A DNA stretch of 13,067 nt from Larix sibirica (taxonomy: Eukaryota > Streptophyta > Pinopsida > Pinales > Pinaceae), in the NCBI GenBank assembly GCA_004151065.3, contig NWUY0300007205.1, positions 100,736-113,802 of the forward strand. Direction: 5' to 3'. Shown here piece after piece: positions 1 through 7,699 of the stretch (positions within the stretch are counted from its first letter, which is position 1; each line of letters opens with the position of its first letter). The notes under the pieces were generated by a model, which was not told the origin of the DNA, did not search any database, and worked only from the letters and a program-made list of their open reading frames with translations. Made by a program: the position numbers and the translations under genes.

Positions 1-288
1 AAGATAAAATTACATAGCGAGGAAACCCCTGAAGCGGCCTGGGATAATGGAGCCATCCCAGTGTAACAGAAAAAACAGAACTAACAAGAGTATTATAGAA
101 TGACTTGTGGGTTATACAAAAAAACTGCCTCCTACGGCAAGGCCATGACCAAAAGATAGTCTAAGCGAGATGAGTATCATAGAGGACTAGATCATACAAA
201 AAACACATTAAACAACTATAACAAAAAACCTGAACGGAGCAAAGAGACCCAGTCTTCTCATCGAACTCCCGAGTAGACATAGAGACAA
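1..288 (-). other. 3' trailer of the minus-strand broken gene or element
   Basis: This stretch lies downstream of the minus-strand reading frame that ends at 289 and holds no open frame of its own. Read on the minus strand it is T-rich with runs of T, like a plant 3' untranslated region. It ends, at the window edge, in a TAATTTTATCTT-type sequence that could lead into a poly(A) signal outside the window. A perfect 7-bp inverted repeat (39-45 with 55-61, 9-nt loop) lies about 40 bases from the edge. Hairpins close to the 3' end are common in non-LTR retroelements, so a retroelement trailer is plausible. That is inference, because the true end is not in the window. Confidence 0.35.
39..61. repeat. 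Short inverted repeat (7-bp hairpin)
   Basis: CTGGGAT at 39-45 is the exact reverse complement of ATCCCAG at 55-61, with a 9-base loop between them. The arms are GC-rich relative to the surroundings, so the RNA hairpin would be stable. It lies in the trailer of the minus-strand frame. It may be a 3'-end recognition structure of a retroelement or simply chance; a 7-bp stem alone is not decisive. Confidence 0.45.
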
Positions 289-975
289 TTATTCAGGAGG
301 AAGTTCCTCCAGAATGGGGAAACTCCCCAGAAAGTCCTCCTTCGGCAGCTTCACAGGGAGCGGTTCAGTTTTGCAAGCAGCAAGAAGGTCAGGTTCCGCA
401 TGGCTACAGATCTTCTTGCAAGGCAGAGAGCCAATTGTGGAAGGGACCAGGAACTGCACAGGAGGAGCCGCCAATGAAGCAGGAGCAGGAACNAAATAGC
501 CAATTGGCTAAATTTTGCCCCTAAAAATTTCCCTAGAGGGCATATCACTGACATTCAGGATGCCAGAGACACCACCACCATCACACCTACCACCAGAGTC
601 TGCCATAACCAGGCTCCGGCCCATGAGAGCATGTTGGCTCCAACAGAAAGTGGCGTCTAGGTTGGCCAAGCATTTTTCCAGCTCAATAAGTTTGGCCCTG
701 GTGGCCAACATTTGATTCTTGGTAGAGCCCCAATTACCCAGCATATCATCCATTAGCTTGCCAAGCATGTTTTTGATGATCCGGTAATGGTTGATGTTGC
801 CTCCATTGTTTCCTGAGGCCAGGTGATCCACTACAAGCTGCCCTTCCCACTCATCAATCAAATTACAACTGGCAAAGGAGATGCCAATGTGGTAGGCATC
901 GCCAGTGGTAGGAGAGCACTAGGTTTTGCTTTGGCTCCCACTACCCCGTCGAGAAAGGCCACGCGACTTGTTCAT
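289..975 (-). pseudogene. Broken minus-strand reading frame of unknown family, about 228 codons
   Basis: One minus-strand frame runs from an ATG at 975-973 to a TAA at 291-289 and is interrupted only by TAG codons at 921-919 and 510-508. All three open pieces are in the same frame, so this looks like one gene with two nonsense changes rather than three chance ORFs. The N-terminus is basic (MNKSRGLSRRGSGSQ). The middle (about residues 39-155) is mixed, with a helix-like charged stretch around LIELEKCLANLD and a Gly-rich patch (GGRCDGGG). The C-terminal 60 residues are Pro- and Glu-rich, ending in EELPPE. An N base at 493 leaves one codon unknown. I do not recognise the family. It has more CpG than the rest of the window. 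It could be a decayed retroelement ORF, a non-autonomous element, or a host pseudogene. Confidence 0.5.
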
Positions 976-1435
976 GGCGGAGAGAGCAGTGAGAGTCCAT
1001 AACTAGATACACAGCTGAGCACGAGGGTGCACAAAACAGAACCAGCGTCGTGGAGAAGCGAACAGAATGCAGTCATGGGTGCCCGCTTGCCCATTTAAGG
1101 AGCAATGATCCAGGTTCGCACGAGCCATATTAAATTGCATAGAGCCAAAATGATGGTGTAGGGAGCCGAGGTGAGAGCCGTCTTGAATGCGCAGAGGGTC
1201 AAGGGGAGGTCAGGATGTACCAGAGTTGCAGCCAGCTAGCTGGTGAAGAGACTTGCTAGTGAAAGTTCGGGAGGGGGCCATAAAATCGCAGGTGTGAGGG
1301 CAAGCATGTGGTTTATTGCATGGGACACGCGTGCCACATTACAGACACCTGGGTCGAGGTTCTTCCCCCACGTGCCCTCCTCGTATCTTGCACGTGGCCT
1401 CTTGTATCATGGTGACGCCCGCATCTGGGGAAACT
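976..1435 (-). promoter_or_regulatory. GC-rich upstream region of the minus-strand frame, with paired G-boxes
   Basis: This block lies 5' of the minus-strand ATG at 975 and ends abruptly at about 1435, where the sequence turns extremely AT-rich. It holds two perfect CACGTG G-boxes (1369-1374 and 1391-1396, 22 bp apart) and a CACGCGTG palindrome at 1325-1332. G-boxes are binding sites for plant bZIP and bHLH factors. CpG dinucleotides are visibly frequent here, unlike the rest of the window. A small plus-strand ORF overlaps (1243-1437) but shows no recognisable domain. I infer a promoter and leader for the minus-strand unit, but no clear TATA box or transcription start can be assigned. It could instead be the 5' part of a transposable element. 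Confidence 0.35.
1369..1396. promoter_or_regulatory. Pair of CACGTG G-box motifs
   Basis: Two perfect CACGTG palindromes occupy 1369-1374 and 1391-1396, spaced 22 bp start to start (about two helical turns). CACGTG is the core G-box bound by plant bZIP and bHLH transcription factors. They lie about 400 bp upstream of the minus-strand ATG at 975. Whether they are used is unknown, but two perfect sites in 28 bp inside a GC-rich block is unlikely in this AT-rich window. Confidence 0.45.
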
Positions 1436-1558
1436 AATCAATTATATTAATATAAATGCTAAAAATAATTATTATATAAAATAAACACCCTTAATATTAA
1501 TAATATCTATCAATTAATTATTAATACATTTCATTTTTAACACTTTTAACTTTTATTA

Positions 1559-2540
1559 TATTTTATTATATATCATTTTAACACTTCACTTTTATTGTAA
1601 ACTATATTTAAAATACATTTTCCAATCAAAATCAAATGCTTTGACTAGAAAAACTAACAATAAGATCAAATAAGATACTCCAATTTATTTTAAAGGGTCG
1701 AGCAAAGAACTTTATCCATAAGCAAAATTGAAAAAGAATATATATAATATAACTATTTTTTATTTTTATTCTAAAATGGAATGAGAAAATGTCATATATG
1801 ATTATAAAAATATAAAAGTACAATTATTATAAAAAAATTAAAAAACTAATTTAACTTTATTAATAAAAAACCTTTATTTATATTAAATTATTATTATAAT
1901 TCATTTTAACAGTTTACTTTATCACAGTGAAATACCTTTTTCAATCAAGGCTCAGCAAAGGCTTTCCACAAGAAAGATAAAAATTATATACAAATAGGAT
2001 TATGAAGTACATAATTACACTCTTTTATATATATATGTATATCTTTATATCTTCCTGTATATAAAATTGCAATCTTCTCGAGAAGGGTTTGCAATGAACT
2101 CAACATAGATATGCAATTTTTTCAAAATCAATTATACTTTGGTGACGAAAACAATAAAGAGTAAATATTAAACACGACACTCAATTAATTTTTAGAGTGG
2201 GTCGACTAAAGACTTCTCACATGGAAGAATCATATATTATATTAAACGTAAATATTGTACACGACACTCAATTAAATTTTAGAATCCTTCATTCGACCTT
2301 AAATAAATCGAGAGACATTCCATTTCTGAAAACCCATTTACTAAAAACATTCATAAGGAAGAAAAATAAATCAAGTTGATATTTAGAAATTATAAATATA
2401 AGTTAATAATATTAAAATATTATTATCATATATTTTTCCAATCAAATTTTAAGTAAAAATAACAAATAATAATAGTATTTTACGACAATGTTAGATTAGG
2501 TTGATCGAAAGTTTTTAGGGTAACGAAGAATAATATATTA
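1559..2540. repeat. Diverged copies of an unnamed AT-rich repeat
   Basis: A recurring pattern can be read at about 1690-1750, 1945-2000, 2200-2245 and 2498-2545: a GGGTCGA-like or GGCTCAG-like start, then AAAG, a CTTT-like pyrimidine patch, a CA-rich step, then GAAGAATNATATATTA-like sequence. Upstream of the first two copies the same lead-in recurs (TCATTTTAACA at 1573 and 1901, then a TTTCCAATCAA-like or TTTTCAATCAA-like motif). That gives an offset of about 328 bp for those two. Copies are heavily diverged, so the boundaries are soft. It may be an old tandem array or repeated insertions of one small element. The alignment was done by eye. Confidence 0.4.
2161..2283. repeat. 36-bp direct repeat with an 87-bp period
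   Basis: The segment 2161-2196 recurs at 2248-2283 with about three mismatches in 36 bases. The shared core is CACGACACTCAATTAA (2173-2188 and 2260-2275). The exact 87-bp offset points to a tandem duplication of an 87-bp unit whose remaining part has diverged. It belongs to the wider repeat family in this AT-rich spacer. Confidence 0.7.
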
Positions 2541-2690
2541 TTTCATCTATGGAATTAAGGGTAAATATTACTAAAAAAAATATGACCTCATTCTAGTAGC
2601 TTAGAGATTATCACAAGGGATATTGATTTTTTTTAGATATTATTTAAATTAAAATTATCTTCTAGTTATGGAATAAAAATTAAAATTGCA

Positions 2691-3241
2691 TAACTTACAA
2701 CAACGAGTGGTTAATGGCAGCAAAGGAACCTTGTCGGTGCCATGACAATTCCCACATGCAAATAGGATGCCTAGCATAATGAAAGGAACGAGTGGCAACA
2801 TTAGCAAGATTGCTATTAGGGTGGAGGATCCTCCCACACATGTAGGGTCATAGTCGATCAATATGGCATGATGGAAATCTGTGGTGAACAACATGGACAT
2901 GTTCATAAGAGAATACATGACAGTCTGTCGGAGGGGAACACCATAATGGCTTCAACCTTGCGACCTACGAGAATCACGATCCTATGTTATGGGGATGTCT
3001 AGCTAATGATAATGGAATCTCCCTTAGCTAATGATCATGATCTTTCAAAGAAGAAGCTTGAAGATGCCTTGATTCCTCTGATTCCTCTGATTCCTCTATG
3101 CTCTCATTTTGGTCGCAAGCTCCTGAGTGTTAGGGGATTTGGTGGTTTCGATGTTGCATAATGGTAAAGGGTAAGCAAACGCGGAGCAGTTCCAGCAGAA
3201 GGAGCCTGTGAACACATATGCTCGGGGTTATTATGGCTACC
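2691..3241. other. Block of more balanced composition, no assignable gene
   Basis: Composition changes at about 2690 from extreme AT-richness to roughly balanced, gene-like sequence. A minus-strand ORF of 87 codons (2918-2655) has one hydrophobic segment, but it is short, runs into AT-rich DNA and matches no family I know. On the plus strand a frame from 2949 to about 3166 has one early stop and contains a threefold IPL repeat encoded by the 9-bp triplet at 3071-3097. I cannot assign either to a gene. The block may be part of the same decayed unit as the frame that follows at 3242. Confidence 0.4.
3071..3097. repeat. Three tandem copies of a 9-bp unit
   Basis: GATTCCTCT occurs three times head to tail (3071-3079, 3080-3088, 3089-3097) without mismatch. 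The unit length is a multiple of three, so in any frame it adds a three-residue repeat (IPL in the plus frame that starts at 2949). It is probably replication slippage. Confidence 0.85.
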
Positions 3242-3781
3242 AAAATTGTCAAAGAGACATACAACTTTAACATGGTTTTCACCTCATCCTAGTAGAGAAT
3301 TGAAGTAACGGAAGCCTGGATGGAGCAACGATAGGAAGAGTTAACTCTAGAGGACATTCATGTCAACCTAGGTAAGAGTGTTGAGGATGTTGGCACATCC
3401 TGAACTTGAGACAGGAAATATATGAAAACAATAACTCTTCATTGGCAAGTGAAAATCCTTCTAGGAAAGGCCTTGATGGATATTGTAGAGGAGCAGATAG
3501 AGACTTAGATTCAGTAGAAAGAAACTTAAATGCATCTTAGGAATATGGAAACGACCCCCAAGTTGCTAGAAAAGGCACACATTGAGATAGTAGTAGAGAC
3601 GAACATGTATGCCAAAGCCACTATAGGCATGGTATTTAAGGAACGTGTCTCTCCTGGCCATACCAACACAACAAAGGAGAAGCCCAAGGTTCCCACAGTG
3701 AACATCTTTAATGATTCACAAAATTACATTTCTACTTTATGTTTGGTTTTCTTTCAATTTTATAGAACTTGGTTGTCTTGA
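3242..3781 (+). pseudogene. Fossil plus-strand reading frame, unknown family
   Basis: One frame from 3242 to the TGA at 3779-3781 reads as protein-like sequence despite stops at 3290, 3293, 3332, 3401, 3407, 3506, 3515 and 3527. The part from 3530 on is open for 83 codons. The middle is rich in Glu, Lys and Leu (LGKALMDIVEEQIET near 3461-3505), like an amphipathic helix, followed by a more beta-like stretch (IEIVVETNMYAKATIGMVFKE). Several stops are CAG-to-TAG-type changes in otherwise smooth sequence, which suggests a once-coding frame. I do not recognise the family. The coil-then-beta layout loosely recalls the C-terminus of DUF342-type proteins, but that is only a guess. The alternative is chance openness in moderately GC-rich DNA. 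It lies 250-300 bp upstream of the LINE and shows no link to it. Confidence 0.3.
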
Positions 3782-4048
3782 TTGTGGGTATGGAAGATAT
3801 TTTGGGCTGATAGATCATAGTACTTTTAAGCATAGATACAATGATACACGATTCTCCTTTATGGAGCCACAAATCTAATTCTTTTGACTCAGACTCTAGA
3901 TGGAAAACAGTGGTTAGAATCTGGTTATGTGGTTGGTCTAGTTTCCCTAATGGTAGACCAACTACAACAGATTATATTTTTTTCCTTATAGTTAATATAA
4001 TGCTGGAATGGGCTTATAAGAAAAAGACTTGAAATTGCTTAAAACGGG
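3782..4048 (+). other. Possible LINE 5' untranslated region or flank
   Basis: This stretch lies between the fossil frame and the first recognisable LINE ORF1 sequence. It has a short plus-strand ORF (3841-4032) with no domain that I recognise. The LINE 5' end must fall in or upstream of it, since plant L1 elements usually have a 5' leader before ORF1. I could not place the boundary: no target-site duplication matching the 3' flank near 10685 is visible by eye. Confidence 0.35.
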
Positions 4049-6339
4049 TTAGGGTTTTGCAGATGGGATCAGGGTGTGCTTATGGGGACCTTGTCGCCAG
4101 TTGGAGTATGTTTTCATGTGTCTTTAGTTGATTTTTTTGCAATAGAAGATGAGGAGTTGTTGGTGTGGCCGAATGACGTAGGGGAGTTGGAAAAAGCTAG
4201 TGTATTCAAATCATATGAGAAGATTTGTGTGATGAGATGGGTGTCTCTTACATCTCCTCTGACTATCTCAATACCTGATTCTTTGTGTCATCATACTTGC
4301 AGATTTGGAGAAGTAAGTCCATTAGGTGAAAATATTTGCTCCTTTGTTGTTCTGGACAGTTCTAGGAAAAAAACATGTGGGATTCCCGGGTTGTGTGTGG
4401 AGTTTAATGACTCAGGTCCAAAGCCCTTGACTATTCCTTTGGAAAAGCAGTTTTTGCTTTCATCAGTGGCTTCTGAGCTTCCTTCTTTGGAGGAGAATAT
4501 CCCTGGTTCTATTAGGTCTTAAGGGGGGAGGAAGATTGTAGGTCTTCGTGCTAATTCCAAAAGAGCTCATAAGGGTTTTAAGGTGAGGTCTGGAAAAGAA
4601 TCACTAGTGCTGGGATGAGGCATAAATATGGATAGAGTGAAAATCCTTTCCTCTTGGGATCTAGTTGTGAGGTTTGAATATACATCTCTTAACAGGATTG
4701 AGTTACAGAAGTGGGTTTGTGACAGTTGGAAGGCACTTTTGGGGTATTGTCCAAAAATTAGAATTTTATTGAACAAATGGGTTTGTTTCCATTTCATATC
4801 AAAAGAGCATGTTGGGTTTATTTTGAGCAAGTTGTGGGTGATTGGTCGTGGTTCTCTAGTTTTATTCAAATGGCATCCGATCTTTAACCCTTTCAAGGAA
4901 AACGTTTCCCATAGACATCTATGGATGCTCCTTCCAGGGTTTCCTATTCAGTTGTGGGCGAAGAATGTTTTTATTGGCGTGGCCAATGTGGTTGGTAACT
5001 TTATTTACCTAGAATATAGGATGATTCATTTGGAGGATAAATGTGTAGCCTAGATTTTAGTAGAGTTTGACATATCTTTAGGGTTACCAGAGGAGATTGA
5101 AATTTCTTGGGGAGATTTATCTTTTTCTCAGTCGTTGGATTTATGCAATATTCCATTCAGATATCACCTTTGCCATAAGACTGGTCACTTAAGGAAAAAA
5201 TATTTGGGTTCATTTGACTGGTGTGAAGATTCAACTGAAGGTCTTTCTAGTGAGCCTTGTTTCCTGATGATAGAACCAATCTCTATAGGAGGAAAGGAGA
5301 TTGAGGTTGTTTTGGCTTTGGAAGGTCCTACAAACAAGCCTTTGGGGGAGATCTCATCCTCCTTTTTGGGTAAGATTAGAGATGAATTTCCTTCTTTCAT
5401 TAATTATATTTCCATTGAGGAGTTAAATTATATTTCGACGATAGAATACAAATTTTCTTTTTTAGATAACAAGGTGTCTTGTAAATATAGTTCCATTGTT
5501 TGTGCTCGTACTGAGGGTGCCCTTTTATTGTCATGTCCTCTTTCAGAGGTTTCTCGTCTCCTATGTCGATCCATGTGAGTGAGTTGGGGGATATTTTGAG
5601 GAATATAGGGGGTTTGGGGTCTTTAGTTCCTCATACTTTTCCTTTGGAACCTATTGGTATGTCATCCATTTCTATTTCTTATGGTTCTCCTTTAGATCCA
5701 TTTCTAGTTACATATTTTTTAATCACCCTCCCATTAAGTTCTACGTTGGCAAGTTATTCCTTCAAGAGTGGTTTTCAGGATTCACCTTTTTGAATATGAA
5801 TTTGAGGATTGATTCTACATTGTTGTTGGAGGTTCAAGGTGCATTGGTTGGTGTGGAATCCAACGGTGACTTCTTATAAATTTTTTGAGATTGCTTCTGA
5901 GGTATGTTATGTTTCTTCTGATCACCATGAGATCCTAGATAGTTTGGGGGTTACTCCTATTTGTAATAATGTGGATGTTGGAGATACCGCTTTGACTGTG
6001 CATAGCCCTATGATATCTACCCTTCTTCCTTCATATAAGGGTATACTCATTGATTCCCCTTTAACTATTTTTTGGGGGAAAATCTCCCAGAAGAAGGATG
6101 TTACCCCTTTTTCTTGAATTTGTTACCAAAATGTGACAATTAGGAAGAGAAGGGGTGTATAAGGCAATGGGAGATGGGAAGTTGGAGATTCTAGAGGGTT
6201 ATGGATTTTTGGTCTAGTTTCTCCTTTTTTGTCAGATCAGTTGGATGATGTTTTCTTCAAAGTTATTATACTTAATGGTGATGTTTCTATTCAGAGTGTC
6301 CTTCAAATATTGTTTCCAGCAGAAAATTATTCCTTGTGA
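4049..6339 (+). pseudogene. LINE ORF1 pseudogene (DUF4283-like nucleic-acid-binding protein with zinc knuckle)
   Basis: ORF1 proteins of plant L1 elements bind the element RNA. The main frame runs from about 4049 (an in-frame stop at 4040 lies just upstream) to 5578. It is interrupted at 4520 (TAA), 4616 (TGA) and 5051 (TAG), and all pieces stay in one frame. A frame change between 5512 and 5578 moves it to the frame of 5533-5793 and 5809-6117, with further stops at 5791, 5797, 5803 and 6115, ending at a TGA at 6337-6339. Residues encoded at about 4650-5120 look like DUF4283 (tryptophans at fixed spacing, LWMLLPGFPIQLW core). A degenerate CCHC knuckle follows at about 5159-5206. The remaining 250 or so codons are a Ser/Leu/Pro-rich variable tail. 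The ancestral start is uncertain: GTG at 4076 or a nearby lost ATG. Confidence 0.85.
5159..5206 (+). other. Degenerate CCHC zinc knuckle in LINE ORF1
   Basis: The translation around FRYHLCHKTGHLRKKY matches the C-x2-C-x4-H-x4-C zinc-knuckle layout of plant LINE ORF1 proteins just after DUF4283. The second Cys and the His are present. The first and last Cys positions are both Tyr, codon TAT, each one G-to-A step from TGT. The knuckle could therefore no longer bind zinc, which fits a dead copy. The family layout is established knowledge; the loss is read directly. Confidence 0.75.
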
Positions 6340-7040
6340 TTATTACATATTTCAATATCATGGTTTTTGGGGGCACTCCTAAATTTAATACCCTTAAGCA
6401 TATTTTTGACCTAATTAAGGCAGATATTTTTTTATTACATGAGACTATGTGTGTTGGAAATAAATCCTATGAAAATTTTATTAAACTTTATCCTTCTTGG
6501 GAGTGCTATTTTGTTGATTCCTTGGGTCTATCAGGGGCTTTATTGGCTACTTAGAACCCTTTAGTAGCTAATTTTAGGCCATTTAAAACTTGTGCAGGTA
6601 TATTGTTAAAAGGGAAGTTCAGGGGTTTGAATAAGTGTTATAAAATATTGAATTGCTATGGCCCATATTCTGGAAGACAATAGTTCTTGGATAAAATCTT
6701 GGATTTTGGTTTATTAAATTATCATTATTTGATACTTTGTGGTGATATGAATATGACCCTTTTTGTTGCCTAAGTTTCAATAAGCTTTCCAAGGTTGGAT
6801 CTATTGTCAGGGTACTTTCAACAATTGTTTCAGGAAGCTAATATTTTAGATGTTATCTCATCTTCTTTTCCCCCTACTTGGAGAAATGGAAGGGTTGATG
6901 AGGATGGCATGGCAAAGAGACTGTATAGGTGCTTTATAGAAGAAGTCTTCTCTGAGAAGGTGGGTAGATATCATTCGTGGTTAGTTAACGCAGGGATTTC
7001 AGATCATCTCCCATTGTGTTTATATCTGGAGTTTGAAAAT
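6336..7040 (+). other. AP-like endonuclease domain of LINE ORF2
   Basis: L1 endonucleases belong to the exonuclease-endonuclease-phosphatase family and nick the target strand. Readable landmarks in one frame are the N-terminal MII...N...FGG start, a catalytic Glu in HETM (Glu codon 6441-6443, where the family usually has QET), NCYGPY at about 6651-6668, GDMN (6741-6752, usually GDFN) and the terminal SDH triad (6999-7007) followed by LPL. Stops at 6552, 6681 and 6771 interrupt it. The key acidic and His residues survive, but some flanking positions (Gln to His, Phe to Met) have changed. Confidence 0.9.
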
Positions 7041-7699
7041 TATAAACAAAACATTCCCTTCAAATTTAATCATTCTTGGATAAAGGAACAATTTCATTGT
7101 TTTGGAGAAAGAAAAGTGGATTCCTGTAGCAGTTTCTAGTGGTGATTCAGCTATGCATAACTTAGTGGAGAAACTGCAATCTCTTAAGAAAGAGGTCATT
7201 CTGTGGGAGAAAGGAAAAAATAAAAAGTTAAGACACGAGTTGCTTCAAATTGAGGAGGATATTGATGGTACTTTTTCATTCTTTTCTTTAGGTATATTAC
7301 CTAGAATGGTTAAGGTTTGTTTAGCAAATTTGGAAGCTAGGAAATCCAAAATCTTTAAATTGTAGGTGTCTTGGAGACTCAAAAGTAGAACAATTTGGAT
7401 TTCCCAAGGTGATAATAATACCAAGTTTTTTCCTAAATTTGCTAATCAAAGAAGGATTTCTAATCCCATATGGTATCTGAAGGATAATCTAGCGAATGTG
7501 GTTACTTCACAAAGATATTTAGAGAGGGCAGTTATTACTCATTTTGTTGATCTTTTCAAGTGTCTTATAACTACTAGTATTGTGTCTCAACTTCAGGTTA
7601 TTCAGAATTATCCTAGATTCTTTAGTCTAGAGGAGGGTAAAAAGGTTGGGGAGTTAGTCACATTAAAAAAAATTGAAGAGGTTCTCAAGATTTTTGTAA

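Larger units (their letters stand above)
1436..2690. other. AT-rich intergenic spacer with diverged repeats
   Basis: There is no credible gene here. The short ORFs present (for example minus 1632-1823 and plus 2197-2379) are low-complexity Phe/Ile/Lys/Asn translations expected by chance in AT-rich DNA. The stretch contains TA-rich simple sequence (around 2026-2060) and several diverged copies of a repeat, listed separately. The left edge at about 1435 is a sharp composition boundary with the GC-rich island. Confidence 0.7.

Noticed and set aside
1243-1437. Plus-strand ORF of 64 codons
   Set aside because: It lies opposite the GC-rich upstream region of the minus-strand unit and stops exactly at the composition boundary, with no domain. 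It is probably a chance opening in GC-rich DNA.
2026-2062. TA-rich stretch as a promoter TATA region
   Set aside because: It is part of generally TA-rich simple sequence with no gene downstream on either strand.
2655-2918. Minus-strand ORF of 87 codons with a hydrophobic segment, as a possible small membrane protein
   Set aside because: It is short, its 3' third lies in AT-rich spacer, and it has no recognisable family or upstream signals. It was kept only as part of an unassigned block.
4567-4896. Minus-strand ORF of 109 codons
   Set aside because: It is the reverse-strand shadow of the LINE ORF1 DUF4283 region, whose plus-strand translation is clearly the real one.
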